Positions 1 to 6,601 of a DNA stretch of 7,187 nucleotides are shown here, piece after piece. The stretch is taken from assembly GCA_017883345.1 (NCBI GenBank), contig JADGNT010000250.1, positions 1 to 7,187 on the forward strand. Direction: 5' to 3'. Under the pieces are notes generated by a model that made no database searches, was not told the DNA's origin, and saw only the letters and a program-made list of their open reading frames with translations. How positions within the stretch are numbered: position 1 is the stretch's first letter; each line of letters starts with the position of its first letter. This DNA comes from Candidatus Solibacter sp. Its GTDB lineage: Bacteria > Acidobacteriota > Terriglobia > Bryobacterales > Bryobacteraceae. A program made the position numbers and the translations under genes.

Positions 1-286
1 GTTCCTGCGCGGCATCATCGAATCCGGCCCCGCGGAGGGCGCGGCTCCCGTGACTGGCGCCTACTATCCCTGCATCGCGCGCGCGGGCGTTTACTATTTA
101 TACTTCCTGGATTACCACCAACCCGCGCTGGCCGATTTCGACCTGCCCGCCGGCGGCCGCTTCACTGCCGAGATCATCGACCCGTGGGCGATGACCATCA
201 CCAAAGCCGAGGGCACCTTCTCCGGCAAGTTCCAGTTGAAAATGCCCGGCAAGGAGATGCTCGCCGTGCGCTTCCGCAAGACCTAA
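1..286 (+). CDS. C-terminal end of a DUF5060/DUF5605-type glycosidase-like protein (5' end outside window)
   Basis: The reading frame is open from the left edge (first full codon at base 2) to a TAA at 284-286, about 94 residues. The segment with YYLYFLDYHQP, then FDLPAGG, then IIDPWAMTI, and finally GTFSGKF and LPGKE-like MPGKEMLAVRF, resembles the C-terminal beta-sandwich (DUF5605, putative collagen-binding-like) that closes DUF5060/DUF4038 proteins. Those are predicted TIM-barrel glycoside hydrolases that are often secreted. The catalytic part would lie upstream of the window, so neither substrate nor localisation can be judged. The match comes from remembered family patterns, not a search. 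An unrelated beta-sandwich at the end of another carbohydrate-active enzyme is the main alternative. A hairpin repeat begins 9 bases after the stop. Confidence 0.6.
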   Translation, partial: FLRGIIESGPAEGAAPVTGAYYPCIARAGVYYLYFLDYHQPALADFDLPAGGRFTAEIIDPWAMTITKAEGTFSGKFQLKMPGKEMLAVRFRKT

Positions 287-294
287 GAACGGTT

Positions 295-370
295 GGCAGG
301 CGGAAGCGCCTGCCCCACCAAAACGCAAGCCCTTGCATACCAACGTGGGACAGACGCTTTCGTCTGTCAA
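295..370. repeat. Composite double-hairpin intergenic repeat (copy A)
   Basis: Two perfect small palindromes lie about 34 bases apart. At 295-314, GGCAGGCG and CGCCTGCC flank a GAAG loop. At 349-368, GACAGACG and CGTCTGTC flank a CTTT loop. Both have 8-bp stems and 4-nt loops. The motifs GCGCCTGCCCCAC and GTGGGACAGACG recur in the same order, on the other strand, at 6602-6660, so this is a dispersed repeat and not a chance hairpin. It separates the glycosidase-like gene from the broken peptidase gene. Neither hairpin is followed by a T tract, so intrinsic termination is not supported. A REP-like (bacterial interspersed mosaic) element is the likeliest class. Confidence 0.75.
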
Positions 371-401
371 CCCGGCGAGTTCTTACGGTCTCCGGGGGCC
401 G

Positions 402-585
402 GACAAGCGCGTCCCGCCGCCCAACGCTTTCGAGCTATACCAGGCGCTGCAGGACCGCAAGGCCCCGGTGAAGCTGATCCTCTACAAGGGCTTCGGCCAC
501 CCCATCAACAAGCCCAAACAGCAGCGCGCCGTGATGGAACTACAACTACGATTGGTTCAGTAAATACATCTGGGGGGAAGAGTAG
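402..585 (+). pseudogene. 3' remnant of an S9-family prolyl oligopeptidase gene, frameshifted
   Basis: From 402 the frame encodes DKRVPPPNAFELYQALQ, followed by a segment ending ILYKGFGHPINKPKQ. This matches the last part of S9 (prolyl oligopeptidase / acylaminoacyl peptidase) alpha/beta-hydrolases, with the catalytic histidine in GFGHPI (codon 498-500). After VME at 540 the frame runs into LQLRLVQ and stops at 561-563. From 541, one base over, the expected ending YNYDWFSKYIWGEE is found, with a TAG at 583-585. A single extra base at about 540-541 (GAACTACAAC where GAACACAAC would fit) explains both readings. Upstream, the nucleophile Ser and acidic residue regions are missing: only about 60 codons remain, and homology ends near the repeat at 295-370. 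This is a decayed fragment. An assembly error could explain the frameshift but not the missing 5' part. Confidence 0.7.
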
Positions 586-611
586 CGCGCCCACAAGTGG
601 GCGTGGCGCAA

Positions 612-1094
612 TTACTTTTTGACAGGCCCGGAGCGCATCCGGCGAGGCTCATTTTTCCTGGCGGGCGGGCCGGTACGCGGGCGCGGGCTGGTGCTGGTGA
701 CTGCCGCCTTGGCCCGTTCCGAATTGGCGAGCAAGGCGAGACGCTTGGGGGCGATCAGTTTGTAGCTGCCGACCACCAGTTCGGCCACCTCGTTCCAATC
801 CAGCCCGCTGACATCCAGGCGGAGCGCCACCCAACCCCGCGGGCCGATATACGCCGGCATATAGAATTTGGCGGGGTGGGCGGCCACCAGCGCTTCGTTA
901 TCGCCGGGCTGCACCTTGCAGCACACGGAGACGATGCCATCGCCATGATGATCGTTCAGGTAGTACGCGAACGTGTCCTTCCTGACCAGGAAGGTGGCGT
1001 GGCGGCCGGCCGACTCCTGTATGGCTTCGGGCAGCGCCAGACAAATCTTCATCAGACGGGCCAGGCGGCCGTCCTTCGTATAAGCTTTTTTCAT
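612..1094 (-). CDS. MmcQ/YjbR-family protein (CyaY-like fold)
   Basis: 160 residues. The core at roughly 10-123 shows the YjbR/MmcQ (PF04237) pattern: CLALPEA near the start, TFLVRKDTFAYY, the paired C58-C59 in SVCCKVQPG, ALVAAHPAKFYMPAYIGPRGWVALRLD, and the closing W-NEVAELV-SYKLIAPKRLAL. Members are small cytoplasmic proteins with a CyaY-like fold. They are often labelled DNA-binding, but their physiological role is not settled. Family members are usually about 110-125 residues, and this one carries an extra basic, Pro/Ser-rich tail at about 124-160 that may be disordered or bind nucleic acid. The ATG directly follows the stop of the upstream lipoprotein gene (TAGATG, no gap), so translation is probably coupled and it is the last gene of the operon. 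It converges on the peptidase remnant, with 26 bases between them. No link to cell-wall synthesis is evident. Confidence 0.85.
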   Translation of the reverse strand: MKKAYTKDGRLARLMKICLALPEAIQESAGRHATFLVRKDTFAYYLNDHHGDGIVSVCCKVQPGDNEALVAAHPAKFYMPAYIGPRGWVALRLDVSGLDWNEVAELVVGSYKLIAPKRLALLANSERAKAAVTSTSPRPRTGPPARKNEPRRMRSGPVKK

Positions 1095-3155
1095 CTACTG
1101 CCGGACTTTCTTTTCTTCGCCCCAGAGCAATGGGTCGGGGCCGGAGAGGGCTAGGAACTTGTCATAATACGCGCGCGCATCGCCGGCGCGGCCTTCTTTT
1201 TCGGCCAGCAGGCCGCGCAGGTAGAGCAGGCGCGGCAGATAGAAGCCGGTGTAGGGGGTGAGTCCGTTGGCGGAGGGAATCGGGTTCGAAGCGAGCAGGG
1301 GAGCGGCTTCCTTCACCCGGCCGGTCTCCAGATAGCACCAGGCCAGCATCACGGGGAGACCTTCGTCGGCGGTGGGGCTGCCGTTTTCCCACATCTGGCG
1401 GAGCAGCAGCATGGCGGGCTGAAACTGTTGGTTGACGAGCAGGGCGTAGGCCAGGGAGAAGTTCTTGATGGCGCTCTGCGCGGGGCCGGGGAACTGCTGT
1501 TCGGCGCGCACCACCCATTCCGAGGAACTGGCGGGCGGAGACGCCAGGAATTTGGCGACCAGGGCGTTGCCGGCGGACGCGGGGGCGGCGATGGAGAGCG
1601 CCTTCTGCGCCAGGCGGGCGGCGCCCTCGCGATCGCTGGTTTCCAGGCTCCAGATGGCGAGCTCGGCGTAGGCGCGCGACGCGATATCGCGCAGTGGGCC
1701 GGATTCGGCGGCGAGCGCGAAGGCTGCCATCTGTTGCGCGGCGGCTTTGCGGCGGCCGCTGATCCAGGTCCACTGGGCGCGGCGGTAATCCACGATGGGG
1801 TCCTTGGCTGCCACGCGCGCCGCCAGGTATTGCTCGGCGATGTTGTTGGCGCCAGAGGCGTCGCCGGTCAAGAGGCGGGCCACCGCGGCCTTGACGAGCG
1901 GACCGTTGTTTTGGAAGCTGGGGTCCTTTTTGGCGGCCTGCAGGTAGAAGTTCTCGGCGGCGGCGAGGCGGCCCGCGACGAGTTGGATATCGCCCATGGA
2001 ATCGAGCGGGTTGGACTCGTTGGGGCGCAGGGCCGCGTAGCGGCGGAGGGCGCTCATGGCGGCATCCGGATCGCCGGCCTGCGCGGCCGCATATCCCAGG
2101 GAGTTGAGCAGCGCGACGTCCTCCGGCTCCAGGTCCGACGCCTTCCGATAGGCTTGCTGCGCCTGCCGGTACTGGTGGCGATTCATCAGCGAATCGCCCA
2201 GCCAGCGCCAGGCGTTGGAATCGCCGCTATCCAGCTTGACGAGCTTGGCGAGGGCACTCTGCCGCGCGTCCGGATTGCCGGTCAATTCGGCGGATTCCAA
2301 TTCCAGGCGGGCGCGATCGAGTTCGGGGATGGCATTGCCGCGCGCCAGGGCCTGGTCGAGCGTGGCGACGGCGCCGGCGCGGTCCTGGCGCTGCGCCTTG
2401 ATCTGGGCCAACAGCCGGTAAGGCGGAACGAAATCCGGGTCGGCCGCGATGGCCACGCCGAGGCCCACCTCCATGACCGTGACGTCGCTGCTCTCCAGCG
2501 CCCTCATGTACGCTTCCAGCGCCTGGGGATTGCGCGTACCGTAAGGGACGATTTTGCTGGAGATCTGGCGGGCCAACGCGGCGCCAGAGCCGAGCACGGC
2601 GTCGCCCAGACTGGTGTTGGCCGGAGAGGACACGCCGATCACGTTGGTGGCCTTCAAGGTGCGCGCGTCTTCGATGGTCAGCCGCACTTCGAGCTTGCCA
2701 TGGCGCACCGTATAGTCGCCGTAGGCAAGGAGCGTGGCGCCGGCGGCCAGGGCCTGGCTGCTTTCCGCGGAGATGCCGGGCGCCGAAATGGGGCGCACGC
2801 CGAGCACGCGATCGAGCGAATGGATGCTGGCGGAGGAGATCACCCGCGGCTGGCCGGCGCCGGAAAGTTCAGCGGTGACGATCTCCGACAAGGCGCGGCC
2901 CGCCCAGCCGAGCGAGGCGTCGCCGCTCAGGTTCTCCAGGCGGAGGACGGCGAGGCGCTCCACTGGCGGGCCGGCGGTTTGGCGGGTGCAACCTGTAAAA
3001 AATAGTGAAAGCAGAAGGGCGGGCGGGGCATAGGCGGTTAAGCGACTTCGGTAACTTCGCGGCTCCTTCGACGAATCGCTCCCTAACGGTCGCGGCTCTG
3101 ACGGCGCATCAGAGCCGCGACCGTGAGGGAGCGATTGGCTTCTGTTAGAGAACAC
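1095..3155 (-). CDS. TPR lipoprotein with TolB-N/CsgG/LpoB-like N-terminal domain
   Basis: 686 residues from a GTG at 3155. This is the only standard start between ATG 3299 (buried in the upstream gene) and a GTG just past the signal peptide. GGAG sits 4 bases ahead of it, and it overlaps the previous gene by 11 bases. Residues 41-56 (APPALLLSLFFTGC) form a hydrophobic stretch ending in a lipobox-like TGC, so Cys56 is the probable lipidation site. Residues 67-200 start with RLAVLRLENLSGD and WAGRALSEIV and continue with a GATLLAYGDY strand. This resembles the TolB-N/FlgO/CsgG/LpoB alpha-beta domain. TPR-like helices follow at about 243-276, 313-412, 492-525, 563-620 and 640-673. The n-region is unusually long (about 40 residues), and residues 7-28 are encoded by a palindromic repeat. 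A periplasmic, membrane-anchored scaffold or activator is likely. Its place behind a PBP suggests a role in peptidoglycan synthesis (inference). Confidence 0.8.
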   Translation of the reverse strand: MFSNRSQSLPHGRGSDAPSEPRPLGSDSSKEPRSYRSRLTAYAPPALLLSLFFTGCTRQTAGPPVERLAVLRLENLSGDASLGWAGRALSEIVTAELSGAGQPRVISSASIHSLDRVLGVRPISAPGISAESSQALAAGATLLAYGDYTVRHGKLEVRLTIEDARTLKATNVIGVSSPANTSLGDAVLGSGAALARQISSKIVPYGTRNPQALEAYMRALESSDVTVMEVGLGVAIAADPDFVPPYRLLAQIKAQRQDRAGAVATLDQALARGNAIPELDRARLELESAELTGNPDARQSALAKLVKLDSGDSNAWRWLGDSLMNRHQYRQAQQAYRKASDLEPEDVALLNSLGYAAAQAGDPDAAMSALRRYAALRPNESNPLDSMGDIQLVAGRLAAAENFYLQAAKKDPSFQNNGPLVKAAVARLLTGDASGANNIAEQYLAARVAAKDPIVDYRRAQWTWISGRRKAAAQQMAAFALAAESGPLRDIASRAYAELAIWSLETSDREGAARLAQKALSIAAPASAGNALVAKFLASPPASSSEWVVRAEQQFPGPAQSAIKNFSLAYALLVNQQFQPAMLLLRQMWENGSPTADEGLPVMLAWCYLETGRVKEAAPLLASNPIPSANGLTPYTGFYLPRLLYLRGLLAEKEGRAGDARAYYDKFLALSGPDPLLWGEEKKVRQ
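3074..3136. repeat. 63-nt near-perfect palindromic repeat inside a coding region
   Basis: Two 28-nt arms (3074-3101 and 3109-3136) are reverse complements at 27 of 28 positions and flank the 7-nt loop CGGCGCA. Each arm carries AATCGCTCCCT, one variable base, then CGGTCGCGGCTCTGA. The 63-nt length is exactly 21 codons, and the repeat encodes residues 7-28 of the lipoprotein's pre-sequence without a stop. I recall similar GGTCGCGGCTCTGA palindromes as dispersed repeats in Solibacter-type genomes, but only this copy is present here. In the mRNA it would form a very stable hairpin starting 19 bases into the coding region. Confidence 0.85.
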
Positions 3156-3930
3156 GCGGCTCCAGGGCGAGCAACTCCTTGAATTCGGGCAGCTCGCGCA
3201 GCCCGGCGAAGGCCGGGTCGTCGGGCAGCTTTTTGCGATCCTTATAGCCCTCTTCGAGAGCCTTGCGCAAGTACTGGAGGGCGAGATCGTTGCGCCCACC
3301 CTGCGCGTAGAGGGCGGCCATCGAGTAGTGGAACTTGGCGCGATCCTGCACGCTGCGTTCTTGCAGCAGCACGCCGTAGCTGCTGTGGCGCTCGAAGACC
3401 TCGGGATCGAGCTTCAGCGCGATGCGGAATTCCGCGAGAGCCAGGTCGATCTGGTTGCGCGCGAAATAGGCGGTCCCGAGGTTGCTGTGGATGGATGCCG
3501 AGTCGGGCGCGAGTTTGATGGCTTTCTTATATTGCGAGATGGCCCGGCGGTAACTTTTGTTGGCGTAGTACACCGTGCCCAGATTGTTGACGGCTTCGGA
3601 GTAGGTGGGTTTCAGCTTGATTGCCTGTTCGTAGTATTTCCGGGCGGTATCGAGCTGCATTTGCTGGTGATGAGCGATGCCGATTTTATTGCGCAGCACG
3701 GCGTCCTTCGGCGAACCCTCGCTGAAGGCTTCGATGGCTTCACGATACATCTTGCGAGCCATGAAAATATCGCCGCGGCTCTCGGCGGACAGAACCGGTT
3801 TCGGCGTGTCCACCTGGGCGGCGCGTGTGCCGTCGAGTATGGAGTTTGGAGGAATTGTGATTGTTTGTGCGAACCCGATAGCGGCGCTAAAGCACGCCGC
3901 CAGAGTGACGGACCGAGGTCGGTAAACCAT
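3145..3930 (-). CDS. Secreted TPR-repeat protein
   Basis: 261 residues. The N-terminus MVYRPRSVTLAACFSAAIGF with AQT following is a short signal peptide with predicted cleavage near 21-22 and no lipobox Cys at the cleavage site, so a soluble periplasmic protein is expected. Four to five TPR units follow at about 47-75, 77-110, 111-144, 145-178 and 197-230. The best ones show the canonical pattern (AVNNLGTVYYANKSYRRAIS; SIHSNLGTAYFARNQIDLAL). The ending DDPAFAGLRELPEFKELL is a motif often seen at the C-terminus of acidobacterial TPR proteins. The ATG is preceded by AAGGGGG and lies 15 bases after the PBP stop, so the two are co-transcribed. TPRs mediate protein-protein contact, and the partner is not visible. 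Candidates are the PBP or the lipoprotein on either side. Confidence 0.85.
   Translation of the reverse strand: MVYRPRSVTLAACFSAAIGFAQTITIPPNSILDGTRAAQVDTPKPVLSAESRGDIFMARKMYREAIEAFSEGSPKDAVLRNKIGIAHHQQMQLDTARKYYEQAIKLKPTYSEAVNNLGTVYYANKSYRRAISQYKKAIKLAPDSASIHSNLGTAYFARNQIDLALAEFRIALKLDPEVFERHSSYGVLLQERSVQDRAKFHYSMAALYAQGGRNDLALQYLRKALEEGYKDRKKLPDDPAFAGLRELPEFKELLALEPRVL
3160..3163 (-). promoter_or_regulatory. Ribosome binding site GGAG deciding the GTG start of the lipoprotein gene
   Basis: On the minus strand CTGGAGCCGC leads directly into GTG at 3155-3153, which places GGAG 4 bases before the start. It lies inside the last codons of the TPR gene, whose TAA (3147-3145) falls 6 bases after the GTG. 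This arrangement fits termination-reinitiation. No other ATG, GTG or TTG occurs in this frame before the signal peptide. Confidence 0.55.
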
Positions 3931-3934
3931 ATGG

Positions 3935-3941
3935 CCCCCTT
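3935..3941 (-). promoter_or_regulatory. Ribosome binding site of the TPR gene
   Basis: The minus strand reads AAGGGGGCCATATGG, a purine-rich Shine-Dalgarno-like run 4 bases before ATG 3930. It fixes the start of the TPR gene and falls entirely in the 15-base gap after the PBP stop codon. Confidence 0.65.
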
Positions 3942-3945
3942 GCTG

Positions 3946-6567
3946 TTATTTAAGCACACGCCATAACCGCTGGAGAAACCCCTTCTTCTCTCCTGGTTTC
4001 TTGGTCTCGTCCTTGGGGGACGCCGGCGGCGGGGCGGTGGAATTCGCCGCCTGGCCGGATGCCTGGCGCGCGGCGCGGCGCGAGGCCGGGTCCGGCGGAG
4101 CCTGTCCGTCGCCCTGCGAACCTGGAATCGTGGGAGCCGCGCGCGCGGGCGGCGGCGTGGCGGGCGGCGGACTGGTGTCCCATCCGGCCACGGTGGTGAT
4201 GCCGCCGCGCCCGCCGTGCAGGGGGCAAACCCCTACGGGCTCAGTGCCCGCGATGTAGACTTCGGAGCGCGTCTTGGGACAATTCGGAGCGGCCGGCATG
4301 CCCGACTCGGGATCGATCGTGATGGAGACGATGCCGGCGGGCGCGCGGAACGGTTTGACGTCGCGGTACTCACGATATTCCAGGGCGCGCTTCATGAACT
4401 CGGCCCATATGGGCGCCGCCGAGTGCGCGCCTTCCAGATTGAGTTCGAGATTATCGTCGAAGCCCACCCAAACCACGCACAAAAGTTCACTGGTGTAACC
4501 GGCGAACCAGCCATCGTGCGAGGTGCCGGTCTTGCCGGCGGCGGGGATGGTGAGATTGTAGCGGGCGCGAACCCCGGCCGCGGTGCCAGTGCGCAGCACC
4601 TCTTCCAGCAGGCTGGTGGTGAGGTAGGCGACCCGCGGATCCAGCACCTGCTTCTCCTCCACCTTGTTCTTGAAGACTACCTTGCCATCCTGCGCGCGCA
4701 CCATGGAAAGGAAGCTGGGCTTCAGGTAGTCGCCGCCGTTGGCGAAAATGGTGTACGCGCCCACCGCTTCCACCGGGGTGATTTCGTAGGCGCCGAGCGC
4801 CACCGCCGGCGTCGGATGGATCTTGTAGTTCATGCCGGCGCGGTTGGCCATATCGACTACCGCATCGAAGCCCACCATCTCGCCGACTTTCACGGTGGCA
4901 ACATTGAGCGAGTGGGCGAGAGCTTCGCGCAAGGTGACCGTGCCGGAGAATTTCTTCTCGAAGTTGCCGGGCGTGTAGCTCTGGTTATCGAAATAGAAGG
5001 TGGTGGGCTCGTCGACCACGGTGGTGGAGGCGGTGAACACGCGCGGACCACCGGAGACGGCGGTATCGAGCGCGGCGGCGTAGACGAAGGGCTTGAAGAT
5101 GGACCCGGGCTGCCGTTTGGCCAGGGTGTGATTGAGTTGGCTCAACCCGTAGTTGCGCCCGCCCACCAGCGCCTTCACTTCGCCGGTATGGGGATCGATG
5201 GCGACCAGCGCGACCTGCGGCGTGGGCGGCGTCTGTCCCTTGAAACGGCGCTGCTTCTTGATCTGTTCATCCACACTGGCCATACCCAGGCGGACCGCCT
5301 CGACCGCGGCGCGCTGCACGCGCATATCGATCGTCGTGTAGACGCGGAACGCATTGGACTGAAAATCGGCGTCCTGGAACATGTTCTGCAGCTTGTCGTT
5401 CACCATGTCGACGAAATAAGGCGCTTCCACGCTGGTGGATCCCGCCTTGGTCACGGTGAGCGGGGCCTCGCTGGCGAGCGCGTAGTCGCGGTCGCCGATC
5501 ACGTTGTTCTGCCGCATCAGCAGCAGGACGATATTGCGGCGGTCGCGCAGCCGGTCGGGGTGGCGGAACGGGTCGAAGTAGCCCGGACGCTGGATCATGC
5601 CGGCGATTTCGGCGGCTTCGGGCAGGTTGATGTTGTTGAGTTCCTTGCCGAGGTAGGCTTCGGATGCCTGCGCCAGGCCCACGATGTGAAAGGTGCCGCG
5701 CCAGCCCAGGTCCACCTGGTTGGCGTAGTATTCGAAGATCTGCTCTTTGGTCAGCTTCTGCTCCAGTTGGAGCGTGATGATGACTTCGGCCGCCTTGCGC
5801 TTGAAGCTCTTGTCCTGCGTGAGAAAGAACATGCGCGCCGTCTGCATGCTCAGGGTGGAGGCGCCCTGATCTTTGCGGCCCTCCTTGACATCGACGTAGA
5901 CCGCCTTGAGGATGCGGATGGGGTCGAAGCCGAGGTGCTGGAAGAAGCGCTTGTCTTCAATCGAAGTGACGGCATCCACCAGCACCTTGGGGATGTCGTG
6001 GAACTTCACCATGCGCCGCTTTTCGCGCGCCGCCCCGGAAATCGCCTGGATGAGTTGCGGCTCGAGTTGGTACTGATTGCGGGCGGTATTGTCCTGCAAG
6101 GAAACGATCTGGGAGATCTTGCCCTTGACGAAGCGGATGAGGCCGGGTTCCTGGTCGAAGTAGGAATCGGATTGGGGGAATATCTCGATGTAATTCGAGT
6201 GGATCTGGTAGTAGCCGACCGGGTTGCCGCGGGACTCGGTGTAGCCGGAGCGGCGCAGGCCGGTGGCGATGTCGTTGGGAGTGATCGCGTCGCCCACCGA
6301 GACCGATTCGGGCGCGGCGAAGATCTTGGCGGAGTTGGCAAAAACGCCGGCGCGGAGCTTCTCGTCGATAATGCGGCTGTATCGGGCGTAGAAATAAGTA
6401 AAGGTTCCCAGGCCGGCGATGACGAACAGCGAGAAGAGGATGATCAAGCTGCGCCCGGTCGGGCCCAGAAGCAGATGGGTGAAGCCACTGCCGTGCGGGA
6501 TGCGCAGCTTCATTTTTTGCCGGGCGGTCTTTTCGTCGGAGTTCGCCACTACTAACAATTCTCTCAT
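3946..6567 (-). CDS. Bifunctional class A penicillin-binding protein, PBP1b-type (UB2H + GT51 + transpeptidase)
   Basis: 873 residues from ATG 6567, of a size usual for class A PBPs. It polymerises lipid II into glycan strands and cross-links the stem peptides in the periplasm. A membrane anchor lies at about 40-60 (SLIILFSLFVIAGLGTF). Next is a UB2H-like domain at about 74-172 (SAKIFAAPESVSVGDAI, GYYQIHSNYIEI). The GT51 domain has EDKRFFQHLGFDP with catalytic Glu204, GASTLSMQ (236-243), RKAAE with the second Glu261, and EYYANQVDLG. The two Glu are 57 residues apart, which to my recollection equals E. coli PBP1b. The transpeptidase has SIFK (Ser489), SLN (553-555) and KTGT (679-682). The last 75 residues or so are Pro/Ala-rich and end in a basic amphipathic segment. 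Start alternatives are GTG 6549 and ATG 6513. The frame opens further to 6663, but that part translates a repeat. None of the candidate starts has a strong ribosome binding site. It is the first gene of the four-gene minus-strand group. Confidence 0.93.
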   Translation of the reverse strand: MRELLVVANSDEKTARQKMKLRIPHGSGFTHLLLGPTGRSLIILFSLFVIAGLGTFTYFYARYSRIIDEKLRAGVFANSAKIFAAPESVSVGDAITPNDIATGLRRSGYTESRGNPVGYYQIHSNYIEIFPQSDSYFDQEPGLIRFVKGKISQIVSLQDNTARNQYQLEPQLIQAISGAAREKRRMVKFHDIPKVLVDAVTSIEDKRFFQHLGFDPIRILKAVYVDVKEGRKDQGASTLSMQTARMFFLTQDKSFKRKAAEVIITLQLEQKLTKEQIFEYYANQVDLGWRGTFHIVGLAQASEAYLGKELNNINLPEAAEIAGMIQRPGYFDPFRHPDRLRDRRNIVLLLMRQNNVIGDRDYALASEAPLTVTKAGSTSVEAPYFVDMVNDKLQNMFQDADFQSNAFRVYTTIDMRVQRAAVEAVRLGMASVDEQIKKQRRFKGQTPPTPQVALVAIDPHTGEVKALVGGRNYGLSQLNHTLAKRQPGSIFKPFVYAAALDTAVSGGPRVFTASTTVVDEPTTFYFDNQSYTPGNFEKKFSGTVTLREALAHSLNVATVKVGEMVGFDAVVDMANRAGMNYKIHPTPAVALGAYEITPVEAVGAYTIFANGGDYLKPSFLSMVRAQDGKVVFKNKVEEKQVLDPRVAYLTTSLLEEVLRTGTAAGVRARYNLTIPAAGKTGTSHDGWFAGYTSELLCVVWVGFDDNLELNLEGAHSAAPIWAEFMKRALEYREYRDVKPFRAPAGIVSITIDPESGMPAAPNCPKTRSEVYIAGTEPVGVCPLHGGRGGITTVAGWDTSPPPATPPPARAAPTIPGSQGDGQAPPDPASRRAARQASGQAANSTAPPPASPKDETKKPGEKKGFLQRLWRVLK

Positions 6568-6601
6568 GACGGCTGGGGCGCGGGCCGCATGGCTCCGGAT
6601 T

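Noticed and set aside
295..368. Hairpins as intrinsic terminators for the glycosidase-like gene
   Set aside because: Stems are GC-rich but no T run follows either one, and the same structures recur in a gene leader at 6602-6660.
333..401. ATG 333 as start of a small gene covering the S9 remnant
   Set aside because: The first 20 or so codons translate a hairpin repeat, and the remainder is only the tail of a large enzyme, so a real short protein is unlikely.
1428..3005. Open 525-codon frame on the plus strand opposite the lipoprotein gene
   Set aside because: Its translation is a Gly/Arg/Ala/His-rich mix without domain patterns, as expected opposite a GC-rich gene. The minus strand shows clear TPR and lipoprotein features.
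3156..3299. Extension of the lipoprotein gene up to ATG 3299
   Set aside because: This part translates the 3' end of the TPR gene in another frame, giving a Ser/Cys/Pro-rich sequence with no signal-peptide role. GTG 3155 is the better start.
4216..6555. Open 779-codon frame on the plus strand opposite the PBP gene
   Set aside because: It mirrors the PBP gene, whose minus-strand reading has every GT51 and transpeptidase motif. The plus reading has none and is low in complexity.
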